Assembly (NCBI GenBank): GCA_964549245.1
Contig: CAZJUO010000003.1
Location: 1-33,591, forward strand
Source: CAZJUO01 sp964549245
Lineage (GTDB): Bacteria; Patescibacteriota; Patescibacteriia; UBA10025; JAHIVO01
Length of the DNA: 33,591 nt
Direction of reading: 5' to 3'
Shown: in pieces, positions 6,083 through 14,300 of the stretch
Layout of the letters: every line of letters begins with the position of its first letter
Position numbering within the stretch: the stretch's first letter is position 1
The notes under the pieces: generated by a model
What the model was told of the DNA's origin: nothing
Database searches by the model: none
Seen by the model: the letters and a program-made list of their open reading frames with translations, nothing else
Made by a program: the position numbers and the translations under genes

Positions 6083-7264
6083 ATGCGCAAGCTGTTTTTT
6101 TTAATCTCGATAGTGGCCCTAGCCAGCTTCGGCTTGCTGGCAATGACGCCAGTAGCCGCAGCTACTGATGAACCCTATCCTCAAACCGTTACGGTCAACA
6201 ATGCTGAAATAATCGAAGATAACTTTTTTAGAATCGGCAACACCGTCACTATTGATGGAGACGTAAACGGTGACGTGCTCGTGGCTGGAAGTACGATAAC
6301 GGTAAATGGAGCAGTAGCCGGAGACGTTATCGCCCTTGGCGACACCGTTTCTATCAATGGTCCGGTGGCTGGTAATGTCCGCGTCGGCGGTACATACGTT
6401 CAAATTAACAATGCCGTCAGCAAAAATGTTAATATTGCCGCCACCACGGCTACCATCTCTAGCAACGCTTCCGTTGGTTGGACGCTTTCTTTTCTTACCA
6501 AAGATATTACGGTTAGCGGATCGGTAAACGGCTCTATATATGGTTTTACAAAAACAGCCTATATCAACGCGGAAGTGGGCAACAATACCACCGTTCGGCT
6601 TTTAGAGGACGGAACTATTTCACTTGGCCCAAAAGCCGCTATTAACGGTTTTTTTGAATATACCAGCGGCCAGGAGGCGAGCATGGACTCCGCTGCTGTT
6701 ATCACTGGCACTACCCTGCATAAACTGCCTCCGTCGGAGGTCACTTCTTACAAACAGTTTTTAAAAAGTTCTTGGATATTTAGTAAATTGATTAACCTTT
6801 TTAGTTTATTGCTCGTCGGTGTAATACTGATCAGCATTTGGAAAAAATTCTCACAAAATACTATTGGACAGATGCAACAAAATATCGGCAGCACTATGCT
6901 CTGGGGTTTACTATACTTGCTGATTATTCCGATCGCCGTCATTATTATCTGCCTGACCATTATTGGCATCCCGCTCGGCTTGATAGTGCTGGTCGCCTAC
7001 CTTATAACTATTTACTGCAGTCCTATCTTTGTTGGACTGATGCTGGGCCAAAAAATGATCAGCGGTTTTACAAAAAAGAACCTGCCCATAATTTGGTCCA
7101 TGATGTTAGGTACAACGCTTTACCTGCTGCTTGCAGCCATCCCCTGGGTTGGGTTTATTATTGGCTTGGTCGGTACTGCATGGGCTATTGGTTCCCTCGG
7201 TGAACTTATTAAAAATTATTTAAGCAATAAAAACAATGCCAAACCTCAACAAAAAAATATTTAA
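6083..7264 (+). CDS. Secreted/membrane beta-helix (bactofilin-like) protein with C-terminal membrane domain
   Basis: A 393-residue protein. An N-terminal signal sequence (MRKLFFLISIVALASFG, cleaved near AAATDEP) is followed by short hydrophobic repeats of the type DGDVNGDVLVAGSTITVNG, spaced about 17-20 residues. This is the pattern of a right-handed beta-helix as in bactofilins and other polymer-forming cytoskeletal proteins. The last 170 residues hold about four to five transmembrane segments. The helix would sit outside the membrane, unlike cytoplasmic bactofilins. The frame is open from 6014, but the ATG at 6083 gives a proper signal peptide. Its end overlaps the phosphohexomutase gene by 29 bp, so the two are probably translated together. 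A scaffold role in the envelope is inference. Confidence 0.75.
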   Translation: MRKLFFLISIVALASFGLLAMTPVAAATDEPYPQTVTVNNAEIIEDNFFRIGNTVTIDGDVNGDVLVAGSTITVNGAVAGDVIALGDTVSINGPVAGNVRVGGTYVQINNAVSKNVNIAATTATISSNASVGWTLSFLTKDITVSGSVNGSIYGFTKTAYINAEVGNNTTVRLLEDGTISLGPKAAINGFFEYTSGQEASMDSAAVITGTTLHKLPPSEVTSYKQFLKSSWIFSKLINLFSLLLVGVILISIWKKFSQNTIGQMQQNIGSTMLWGLLYLLIIPIAVIIICLTIIGIPLGLIVLVAYLITIYCSPIFVGLMLGQKMISGFTKKNLPIIWSMMLGTTLYLLLAAIPWVGFIIGLVGTAWAIGSLGELIKNYLSNKNNAKPQQKNI

Positions 7265-8582
7265 ATCCTATGATATCCGGGGCATCTATCCTGATGACCT
7301 CAACGAAGAAACAGCTTTTGTGGTCGGGCAAGCTTTGGCCCAGAAAATCAAAGCGAAAAAAATGGTAGTCGGACGTGACATGAGAAACGGCTCCCCTTCA
7401 TTGGCGAAAAAAGTAACGGACGGACTGGTCAGCCAGGGCGTTGATGTGGACGATATCGGTATGGTTTCGATTGACGCCGTATACTACACGGTAGGCACCT
7501 TTGAGTATGACGGCGGGGTCATGATCACCGCTTCACACAACCCCAAAGAGTATAATGGCATGAAAATGGTTTTCAAAACCAGCCAAGGTATCGACTGGAT
7601 CCGCGGTGCAGAGCTGTATGATTTCTTGGCTGATAAATCCTTTGCTGCCGCGCAAACCCAAGGTACTATTGCCCAGCGCGATATTATAGACAGCTACCTA
7701 AAGCACGTTCTGTCATTTGCCGATCGTAATAAAATTAAGCCTTTTAAAGTAGTAGTTGACGCCGGAAACGGGATGGCCGGAAAAATTGCTCCACTGATTT
7801 TTGAAAAGCTTCCCTGCCAGCTTATACCATTAAATTTTGAACTGGATGGTAATTTCCCGGCTCACCCCTCCAATCCCTTGCTGCCAGAATCGCGAGTGCA
7901 GATAAAAAAAACTGTAATCGAACAACAAGCCGACTTTGGGGCAATTCTTGACGGTGATACGGACCGCCTTTTTTTCGTTACCGAAAAAGGTAATTTTATC
8001 CGGGCAGACGCGACCCTGCTGGTCTTGGCAAAATACTTTTTGGAGCATAACCCCGGCATGGGCGTAGCCTATAATGTAATCTGCAGCAAAGCCGTGCCCC
8101 AGCGCATTAAAGAATGGGGGGGCGTGCCGTTGCGCAGTGCAGTCGGCTTTGTGAATTTGGCCAAAGAAATGAAAAAACACAACGGCATCATGAGCGGCGA
8201 ACTGTCAGCCCACTACGCTTTTCGTGATAACTACTATGCCGACTCCGGCTTTATCGCTCTAGTCATCCTGCTCATGCTTATTTCCGAACACAATAAACCC
8301 CTCTCTGAAATAGTAAATGGGCTTATTCCTTATGCCAAAGGAGATGAAATAAACATCGAGGTAAATGATCGGCAAGCAGTTATTGATAAAGTTAAGGAAA
8401 AATATTCTGACGGACGGCAGGACGAGCTAGACGGTGTCACCGTAGAATACCAAGACTGGTGGTTCAATGTCCGCCCTTCCAACACGGAACCGCTGCTTCG
8501 TATAACGGTCGAGGGGGATACTCCAAAAATTCTGCAAGACAAACAAAAAGAACTCGTTGATTTTGTAAAAAGCGTGGCCTAA
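7236..8582 (+). CDS. manB: Phosphomannomutase/phosphoglucomutase
   Basis: A 448-residue alpha-D-phosphohexomutase, complete by comparison with the family. The catalytic phosphoserine lies in TASHNP (S100), the magnesium loop is DGDTDR (239-244), the sugar-binding loop is GELSAHYAF, and the phosphate-binding C-terminal loop is RPSNTEPLLRI (about 413-423). Such enzymes interconvert mannose-6-P/mannose-1-P or glucose-6-P/glucose-1-P and feed nucleotide-sugar synthesis for surface glycans. GELSAH replaces the usual GEMSGH, a mild variation in the specificity loop. The gene overlaps the beta-helix gene by 29 bp and its stop directly abuts the start of the HAD gene. Mannose versus glucose preference cannot be decided from sequence. 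Confidence 0.93.
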   Translation: MPNLNKKIFKSYDIRGIYPDDLNEETAFVVGQALAQKIKAKKMVVGRDMRNGSPSLAKKVTDGLVSQGVDVDDIGMVSIDAVYYTVGTFEYDGGVMITASHNPKEYNGMKMVFKTSQGIDWIRGAELYDFLADKSFAAAQTQGTIAQRDIIDSYLKHVLSFADRNKIKPFKVVVDAGNGMAGKIAPLIFEKLPCQLIPLNFELDGNFPAHPSNPLLPESRVQIKKTVIEQQADFGAILDGDTDRLFFVTEKGNFIRADATLLVLAKYFLEHNPGMGVAYNVICSKAVPQRIKEWGGVPLRSAVGFVNLAKEMKKHNGIMSGELSAHYAFRDNYYADSGFIALVILLMLISEHNKPLSEIVNGLIPYAKGDEINIEVNDRQAVIDKVKEKYSDGRQDELDGVTVEYQDWWFNVRPSNTEPLLRITVEGDTPKILQDKQKELVDFVKSVA

Positions 8583-9248
8583 ATGATCAAGGCAGTAATA
8601 TTTGATATGGACGGAGTTATTGTCGACTCTGAACCGCTATGGGAAGAGGCCGCTTTCACCTATCTGGCCCGTCAAAATATAACCGCCGTACAGGACGAGG
8701 CAACCCAACGCTATATCAATAATGAAGTGCGGGGTAGAAAGTGGTCGGAAGTGGTCAGCAAACTTAAGCAATATTTTCATCTTCCAGCCAGCGAACGGAT
8801 TATTTCGAAACAGTGCCTGAAAATCCTATTTTCTATTTTTGACAAAAGATTACAAGCCATACCCGGCGCAGTTACTCTCATTCAAACGCTTCACGCTAAT
8901 AATTACCCTTTAGCCCTGGCTTCATCAGCGCCCAAAAAGGTTGTAACCTATATTACGCAAAAACTCGATATTTCTAATTTCTTTACCGCTATCATTACTG
9001 GTAATGAGGTCAGGCGGGGCAAGCCCAATCCGGAAATTTTCTTGACTACGGCAGAGAAGCTCCAACAGCCGCCTTCATATATCATGGTTATTGAAGATTC
9101 TATATCCGGCATCAGAGCCGCGAAAAACGCCCAGATGAAATGTGTTGCCGTAAAACATCCCTATACTGATAATACTGCCTTGCAGCTGGCTGATCTGGCG
9201 GTTACAAATTTGAACCAATTAACGCTTGATGCAATAAAAAAACTATGA
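8583..9248 (+). CDS. HAD-superfamily hydrolase, beta-phosphoglucomutase-like
   Basis: A 221-residue HAD protein of the beta-PGM/phosphatase subfamily (subclass I with helical cap). Motif I is FDMDGVIVDSEP (D8 nucleophile, D10 acid/base), motif II is the serine in ALASSAP, the lysine is in GKPNPEIF and motif III is IEDSISGI. Asp at the +2 position is present in both phosphatases and beta-phosphoglucomutases, so the reaction is open: sugar-phosphate mutase or sugar-phosphate phosphatase. Its ATG follows the phosphohexomutase stop with no gap and its stop overlaps the murI start (ATGA), which supports a joint role in sugar-phosphate metabolism. Confidence 0.88.
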   Translation: MIKAVIFDMDGVIVDSEPLWEEAAFTYLARQNITAVQDEATQRYINNEVRGRKWSEVVSKLKQYFHLPASERIISKQCLKILFSIFDKRLQAIPGAVTLIQTLHANNYPLALASSAPKKVVTYITQKLDISNFFTAIITGNEVRRGKPNPEIFLTTAEKLQQPPSYIMVIEDSISGIRAAKNAQMKCVAVKHPYTDNTALQLADLAVTNLNQLTLDAIKKL

Positions 9249-10036
9249 TCGGCATCTTTGATTCTGGCATTGGCGGACTTACCGTGGTGCGTGAACTGCA
9301 AAAAAAACTTCCGCAACACCAATTAGTTTATTTTGGCGATACGGCCCGCACCCCCTATGGCAATAAAAGCGAATCAACTATTATTCGGTATGCTCTCCAG
9401 GATACTAAGTTTTTGTTGGATAAAGGGGCGCAAATAATCGTAGTGGCTTGTAACACCGCCTCGGCCGTAGCAGCCGATCACCTCAAAAAAGAATTCGACG
9501 GCGTGCCAATCTTTGAAGTTATCACGCCGGCGGTGCAAAAAGCTATAACAACGACAACAAACAACCGTATCGGCGTCATCGGCACGCGTGCCACGGTGCA
9601 CAGCCGCGTGTACCAAGAAAAAATTAACCTTATCAATAAGAAATATAAAATATTCGACAAAGCCTGTCCGCTGTTTGTACCCTTAGCCGAAGAGGGCTGG
9701 ATACAGAAACCAGCTACCAAAAATATCGCCCGCAGTTATCTGCAACCATTAAAGATGAAAAATATTGACACCCTGATTCTGGGTTGTACCCATTATCCAT
9801 TATTAAAAAACGTAATCCAACTAAAAATGGGCCGGAGCGTAACACTGGTTGATCCCGCTGAAGAAATAGCTGGACAACTAAAAAAATATTTAGCGCAGCA
9901 TATTGACACGGAAAAAAAATTAGCAAAAAACAACAACCACCAGTATTACTTTTCTGACCTCCCAGCCCATCTCAAAGAGCTGGCCAGTATTTGGCTAGGC
10001 ACTTCTATTACGCCGCAACCCTACCGCATTGCCTAA
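9245..10036 (+). CDS. murI: Glutamate racemase
   Basis: A 263-residue protein that interconverts L- and D-glutamate, supplying D-Glu for peptidoglycan. It has the full set of racemase motifs: the N-terminal FDSGIGGLTV with the conserved Asp-Ser, YFGDTARTPYG, the first catalytic cysteine in VACNTASA (C69) and the second in GCTHYPLL. Length is normal. It overlaps the HAD gene by 4 bp (ATGA) and is the last gene of the operon, ending just before a shared bidirectional terminator. Its presence shows the cell makes its own D-glutamate and hence some peptidoglycan. Confidence 0.95.
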   Translation: MIGIFDSGIGGLTVVRELQKKLPQHQLVYFGDTARTPYGNKSESTIIRYALQDTKFLLDKGAQIIVVACNTASAVAADHLKKEFDGVPIFEVITPAVQKAITTTTNNRIGVIGTRATVHSRVYQEKINLINKKYKIFDKACPLFVPLAEEGWIQKPATKNIARSYLQPLKMKNIDTLILGCTHYPLLKNVIQLKMGRSVTLVDPAEEIAGQLKKYLAQHIDTEKKLAKNNNHQYYFSDLPAHLKELASIWLGTSITPQPYRIA

Positions 10037-10050
10037 ACAACCAAATAAAA

Positions 10051-10076
10051 AACCTATGATATACATATCATAGGTT
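10051..10076. terminator. Shared bidirectional terminator between murI and the plsX-like gene
   Basis: An 11-bp perfect stem, AACCTATGATA/TATCATAGGTT, with a 4-nt loop. On the minus strand it is followed by a run of Ts; on the plus strand by GTTGTTTTGG. The TGA stop of the plsX-like gene (10068-10070) lies inside the hairpin. Confidence 0.88.
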
Positions 10077-11267
10077 GTTGTTTTGGTTGTTTTGGTTCAG
10101 ATTATTTTTTACCATGTCATTGATTTCTTGCTGGATACGGTCGTTAGTACGCTGCCCGATAAAACGCAAACTTTGCCTGATAACGCTGACGATCGCCTTT
10201 GGACCGGATCGGCCATGGCATATCATCACGCAACCATTAATGCCAAGCAGGGGCGCCCCGCCGAATTCACGGCGATCAAAGCGCTTCTTGATATATCGCA
10301 TAGCTGGAATAAACGACAACAGTAAAATTATCCAAGACGGCACAAAACCGAGCAAAAAATATGAAGGATCAAAAAGCAACATTAGGAGCGGCGGCGTTAA
10401 AACGGAAAATATACCAAGAATAAGCAATATTTTATTCCAACTTGGCATTAATTTTATTACTTGCTGAACAGCCCGTAAAATACTTTCACCAAACTTAACA
10501 GACACGTTCCCGGTATGCCCGTCTGTTACTGCCACGTCAAACGGCTGTATCGTATCATCCTTACGTTTGGCCGTTCCGAAGATAACATCACCGCCTTCTA
10601 CATTACCGATAAAATCGCCTCCTAAAACTTTTCGCAATAAATCAAACGATTTTCGAGCTAGACTGTTGCCTTTCTTTTCCTCTTCACCGATATTCAGTAA
10701 GCCGACCTGGGGATGCTTTTTTTGCTGTACGCTTCTCATAAAAGCAAGTCCCATGATGGCAAACTTGAGCAAATGGCGCGGGCGGCAGTCCGCATTAGCC
10801 CCTACATCAAGCAGCAGCACCGAACCGTTATTGACGGTCGGCAGTAAGGCGCTTATGGCTGGCCGTGTAATATTATCAAGACAACCCAGTGTTTTAACCG
10901 AACAATAAGTTACCGCGGCCGTACTAGCAGCGCTGATAAAAGCAGACGCCTCATTGGCCGCTAGTAATTTCAAACCCTCGACTAAAGATGAATCCTCTTG
11001 CTTACTGGCCTCTTCGGCTGCTATTTCCGCGGTAATGACGCTCGTCGTATATTTGAATCGGCAGCGATGTAAAACTGAACCATACTTTCTTTTTGTTTTC
11101 CGTTTCCGGATATACGGCTTGATACTCCCGAGTCGCCCAACAAAAATGATGCCGAAATCTTTTTGCGGTAACTGCATCAAGGCATCCAAACCGCCTTTTA
11201 TCAGCGCTGCCGGTTGTTTATCTGAACCCTCAACATCGAGAACAATCCATTTATTGATAGTTTTCAA
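10068..11267 (-). CDS. plsX: PlsX-like phosphate acyltransferase with inserted transmembrane hairpin
   Basis: A 399-residue protein; PlsX is usually about 330-350. Family landmarks are clear: GLLNIGEEEKKGN (189-201), GNVEGGDV (221-228), DGHTGN (249-254) and FGGAPLLGINGCV (335-347). PlsX makes acyl-phosphate from acyl-ACP for phospholipid synthesis. Two features are odd. The usual DAMGGD start reads DVEGSD and the usual SAGNTGA reads SAASTAA. Also, about 50 residues (277-325) form two hydrophobic helices inserted where PlsX normally has an amphipathic helical region. The start is a TTG at 11267 with AAGGAGG four bases upstream. No other fatty-acid gene is nearby. Activity as true PlsX is uncertain given the altered motifs. 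Confidence 0.8.
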   Translation of the reverse strand: MKTINKWIVLDVEGSDKQPAALIKGGLDALMQLPQKDFGIIFVGRLGSIKPYIRKRKTKRKYGSVLHRCRFKYTTSVITAEIAAEEASKQEDSSLVEGLKLLAANEASAFISAASTAAVTYCSVKTLGCLDNITRPAISALLPTVNNGSVLLLDVGANADCRPRHLLKFAIMGLAFMRSVQQKKHPQVGLLNIGEEEKKGNSLARKSFDLLRKVLGGDFIGNVEGGDVIFGTAKRKDDTIQPFDVAVTDGHTGNVSVKFGESILRAVQQVIKLMPSWNKILLILGIFSVLTPPLLMLLFDPSYFLLGFVPSWIILLLSFIPAMRYIKKRFDRREFGGAPLLGINGCVMICHGRSGPKAIVSVIRQSLRFIGQRTNDRIQQEINDMVKNNLNQNNQNNNL

Positions 11268-11300
11268 GGTACCTCCTTATTCAAAATAAAGGGCGTTTTT

Positions 11301-11306
11301 ATTATC
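11301..11306 (-). promoter_or_regulatory. Candidate extended -10 for the plsX-like gene
   Basis: TGGGATAAT on the minus strand (GATAAT at 11301-11306 with upstream TG) would place the start near 11294, about 27 nt before the TTG start. No -35 is obvious. Confidence 0.35.
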
Positions 11307-11336
11307 CCAATGGTATCATAATCAGATAATAAAACA

Positions 11337-11362
11337 ATCCCCCTGACGACTATCAGGGGGAT
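11337..11362 (-). terminator. Intrinsic terminator of the giant secreted protein gene
   Basis: ATCCCCCTGA (11337-11346) pairs with TCAGGGGGAT (11353-11362) around a 6-nt loop. The minus-strand continuation is T-rich (TTGTTTTATTATC). It lies about 25 bp past the stop at 11386. Confidence 0.82.
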
Positions 11363-11385
11363 CGCGGTAAAATTAAGCGTTTGTT

Positions 11386-14300
11386 CTACCTACCCGTAGT
11401 AACTTCCACGCCGCCTCTAAATGACTCGTCATAAGCCATAAATCCATTAGTCACAGCAAAATTATTATCCGCATAATCGAAAATTCTGACATTTGGGCCT
11501 CCTTGGGTAAGTGGTGAGGTAATGATTTCTGAATCACCGTTACCGTCAAGATCAGCCACCTTGGCCATTATTTCACCCCGGAACGTTTCTTGGTATGCCA
11601 TGGTCCAATCAAGCAGTGCCATTTCTCCAGTAGCCGTGTTATATTCATAAAGGCGCACATTCGGCCCGCCATTTTCTTGCGGTATCGTTACTATTTCCGT
11701 ATACTCGTCCCCGTCAACATTGGCCACAGAAACAGTAGTGCCTCCTCGAAAATCTTCCGCATAAGCCCAGAACCAATCAAGTAAAGTAAATTGACTCGAT
11801 GCTGTATCATATGAAAATATCCTGACATTGGTACTGCCATTCTTGGGCGCAGTAATAATATCGGATAATCCGCTATTATTCATGTCCGCCGCTTTTATGG
11901 TTAAACCATCCCGATAGGTTAGCTGATAAGCCCAGAACCAATCAAGCAGGGAAAACGTCTGGCTCGTAGCATCATATTCGTACACCCGGACATTCGGTCC
12001 GCCACCGCTGCTCGGCGCTACAATAATTTCTTTATTGTCATCCCCATAGACATTGGCGACCGCAACTTCGACACCTCCATAAAAACTTTCTTGATACGCC
12101 ATAAACCAATCAATCAGTTCTAACTGTTCGGTGGCAGCATTATATGAGTACACCCGGACATTCGGTCCGCCGTTTTCTGCTGGCGCGGTAATAATTTCTG
12201 CTTTAGCATCTCCATCAATGTCAGTCACTACCATATTGACCATTCCCCTATATCCAGCCTGGTACGCCATGACCCAATCGAGCAAATCAAATGTTTGTGT
12301 ACTTGTATTGTATGTATAGACTCGAATATTAGCACCACCATCATCTTGCGGTTTGACGATCAAATCCGCCCTACCGTCACCATCAACGTCAGCCGCTTTT
12401 ATTTCTACTCCGCCCATATACTCCGTCTGATAGGCATAAAAGTGATCAATGAAAGAACCACGGTGGTCAAATACCCGAATATGTGAAGGGAAACCGCTGG
12501 CCGGATAGGTAATTATTTCACGGTACCCATCACCCGTCAAATCAGCAGTGATAGCGTCAAATTCCCCTCGTAGCGCTTCATTGTAGGCGAAGAACGATTC
12601 CAGCAGATTGCCCTCATTATCAAATACGCGTACCTGCGGGCCGCCATCTTTAGGAGTGGTTACAATATTTAGTTCAACGCCGGAAGCTACCCACAGCTCG
12701 TCCTCACTTGATGAACTATAGGTCACTGTACGCGTGACTGTTTCAGCAGAGCCAACTCCATTTTCTGCGTCAATAGTGATCGTATTGGAACCAACAGTCA
12801 AGTCAGTTACTGTTTCTGAAAAAGCGCCAGTAGAACTGTCAACATCTACTGTACCTATACTCGTTCTATCAGCTGCTATGGTGACCGTAGCAGTTGGATC
12901 GGAAACTGTGCCAGCTACCACTACTGAATTTACCGTCACTGTAGTGTCATCTTCCGGTGTGATCAAAGTAATGTTTGGAGCCGATAGTTCGGACGCGGTC
13001 AAAGAAAAGGTAGTTAAATGGTTAACGGATGAAGTTTGGCAATTCTGCTCCTGATCGGTAGCAACTGAACCAGGTGTTTTCCAGGCACCGACATCCGCGT
13101 CCCAATATTTCGAATTTAGATCTTCGTCGTCCAGGCCCATATTCTCCATTTGTTCTTCATTCCAGCACTGCGTAATCGTAACATTTGAGTTGAACTGGCT
13201 TTCCACCTCGGAATTGTTTTTATAAGCTGTGACCTCAACGCCGTATGTCGGTACTTTATCAGTATCGGTATCCGGCACCTCGTAGTCCGGAGATACAGTC
13301 ACTTTGATCGTATCATTAGAATCGTTTGATATAGCATTCGCAGGAATATTTACCGTTACACTATCATCTTCTAAAGAAATTACGGCAGGATTGTTAGCGC
13401 TGAATGTAGCCGTTACCGGATCAGGGATATTGGCCGCCACCAGTTGCAGCTCAAGATCAAGGGTTTCCATAGCAGCGTCCGGCGTGATGACTGCTTCTTT
13501 GCTTTTATAAAAATCTGATCCGACTTTACTTTTTGCGGTAATATGCCAAGTATCGCCCTGGGTTACGTTAAGCGAATATGCGCCGCCAAAGGCAAAATCC
13601 TCAACACGGCCGCCCTCTTCGGCCCAGCCGGTAACATAGGCGCCCGTCGCGTTTCCATCAACCGTCACGCCGCCAGATACCGTTGCGTCAGATTCACGAA
13701 ACCGCATAGTTAATGTTTTTTCATCTCCACTGACAATAGACAGCGTTTGCTTGGAAGGATTAATATAGCTATAGCCAGGCGGTAATGAAGCTGATACATA
13801 ATAGGTAATCGGCGAGCCGCTAGTCCCTCCCGGAACCCCGACTTCTACCGTACCGTCCGAACCAGTCATCTGGCCCATCATGCCAGGACCCATCATCATC
13901 GGGCCCATCATTCCCGGATCTCCAGCTTGATGCATTCCGGATGACGTTGAAGCATCCACAAAAACACCTGGCATGGGGTCACCGGTTGGGGCTAGTACGG
14001 TTACATTAATTGATGAATCTATCTTCCTAAGAGTAATATTTTTGGTAATTGTTTGATTGGCGATAGCCGTCACTTCACTAGCTGAACCGGTTTCCGCTAT
14101 ATAGCCCAGTGTCGGGTCCAGCCATGCTCCCATATTATAGTTCCCGGCCGCCAAAGATAGGCTATACGACCCATCTGCCTCTACCAAAGTCTCCGTAAAC
14201 ATCATACTCTTATAATTATCTGCAAACACGTAGGCGCCGATATTTGTTATGGCATTGCCGTCGGTATCCTGGATTTGGCCTGAAATTGTCGCGTTATGGG

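Noticed and set aside
11395..12680. CRISPR-like repeat pattern
   Set aside because: The repeats are in frame, about 150 bp apart and encode protein repeats; there are no short uniform repeats and spacers.
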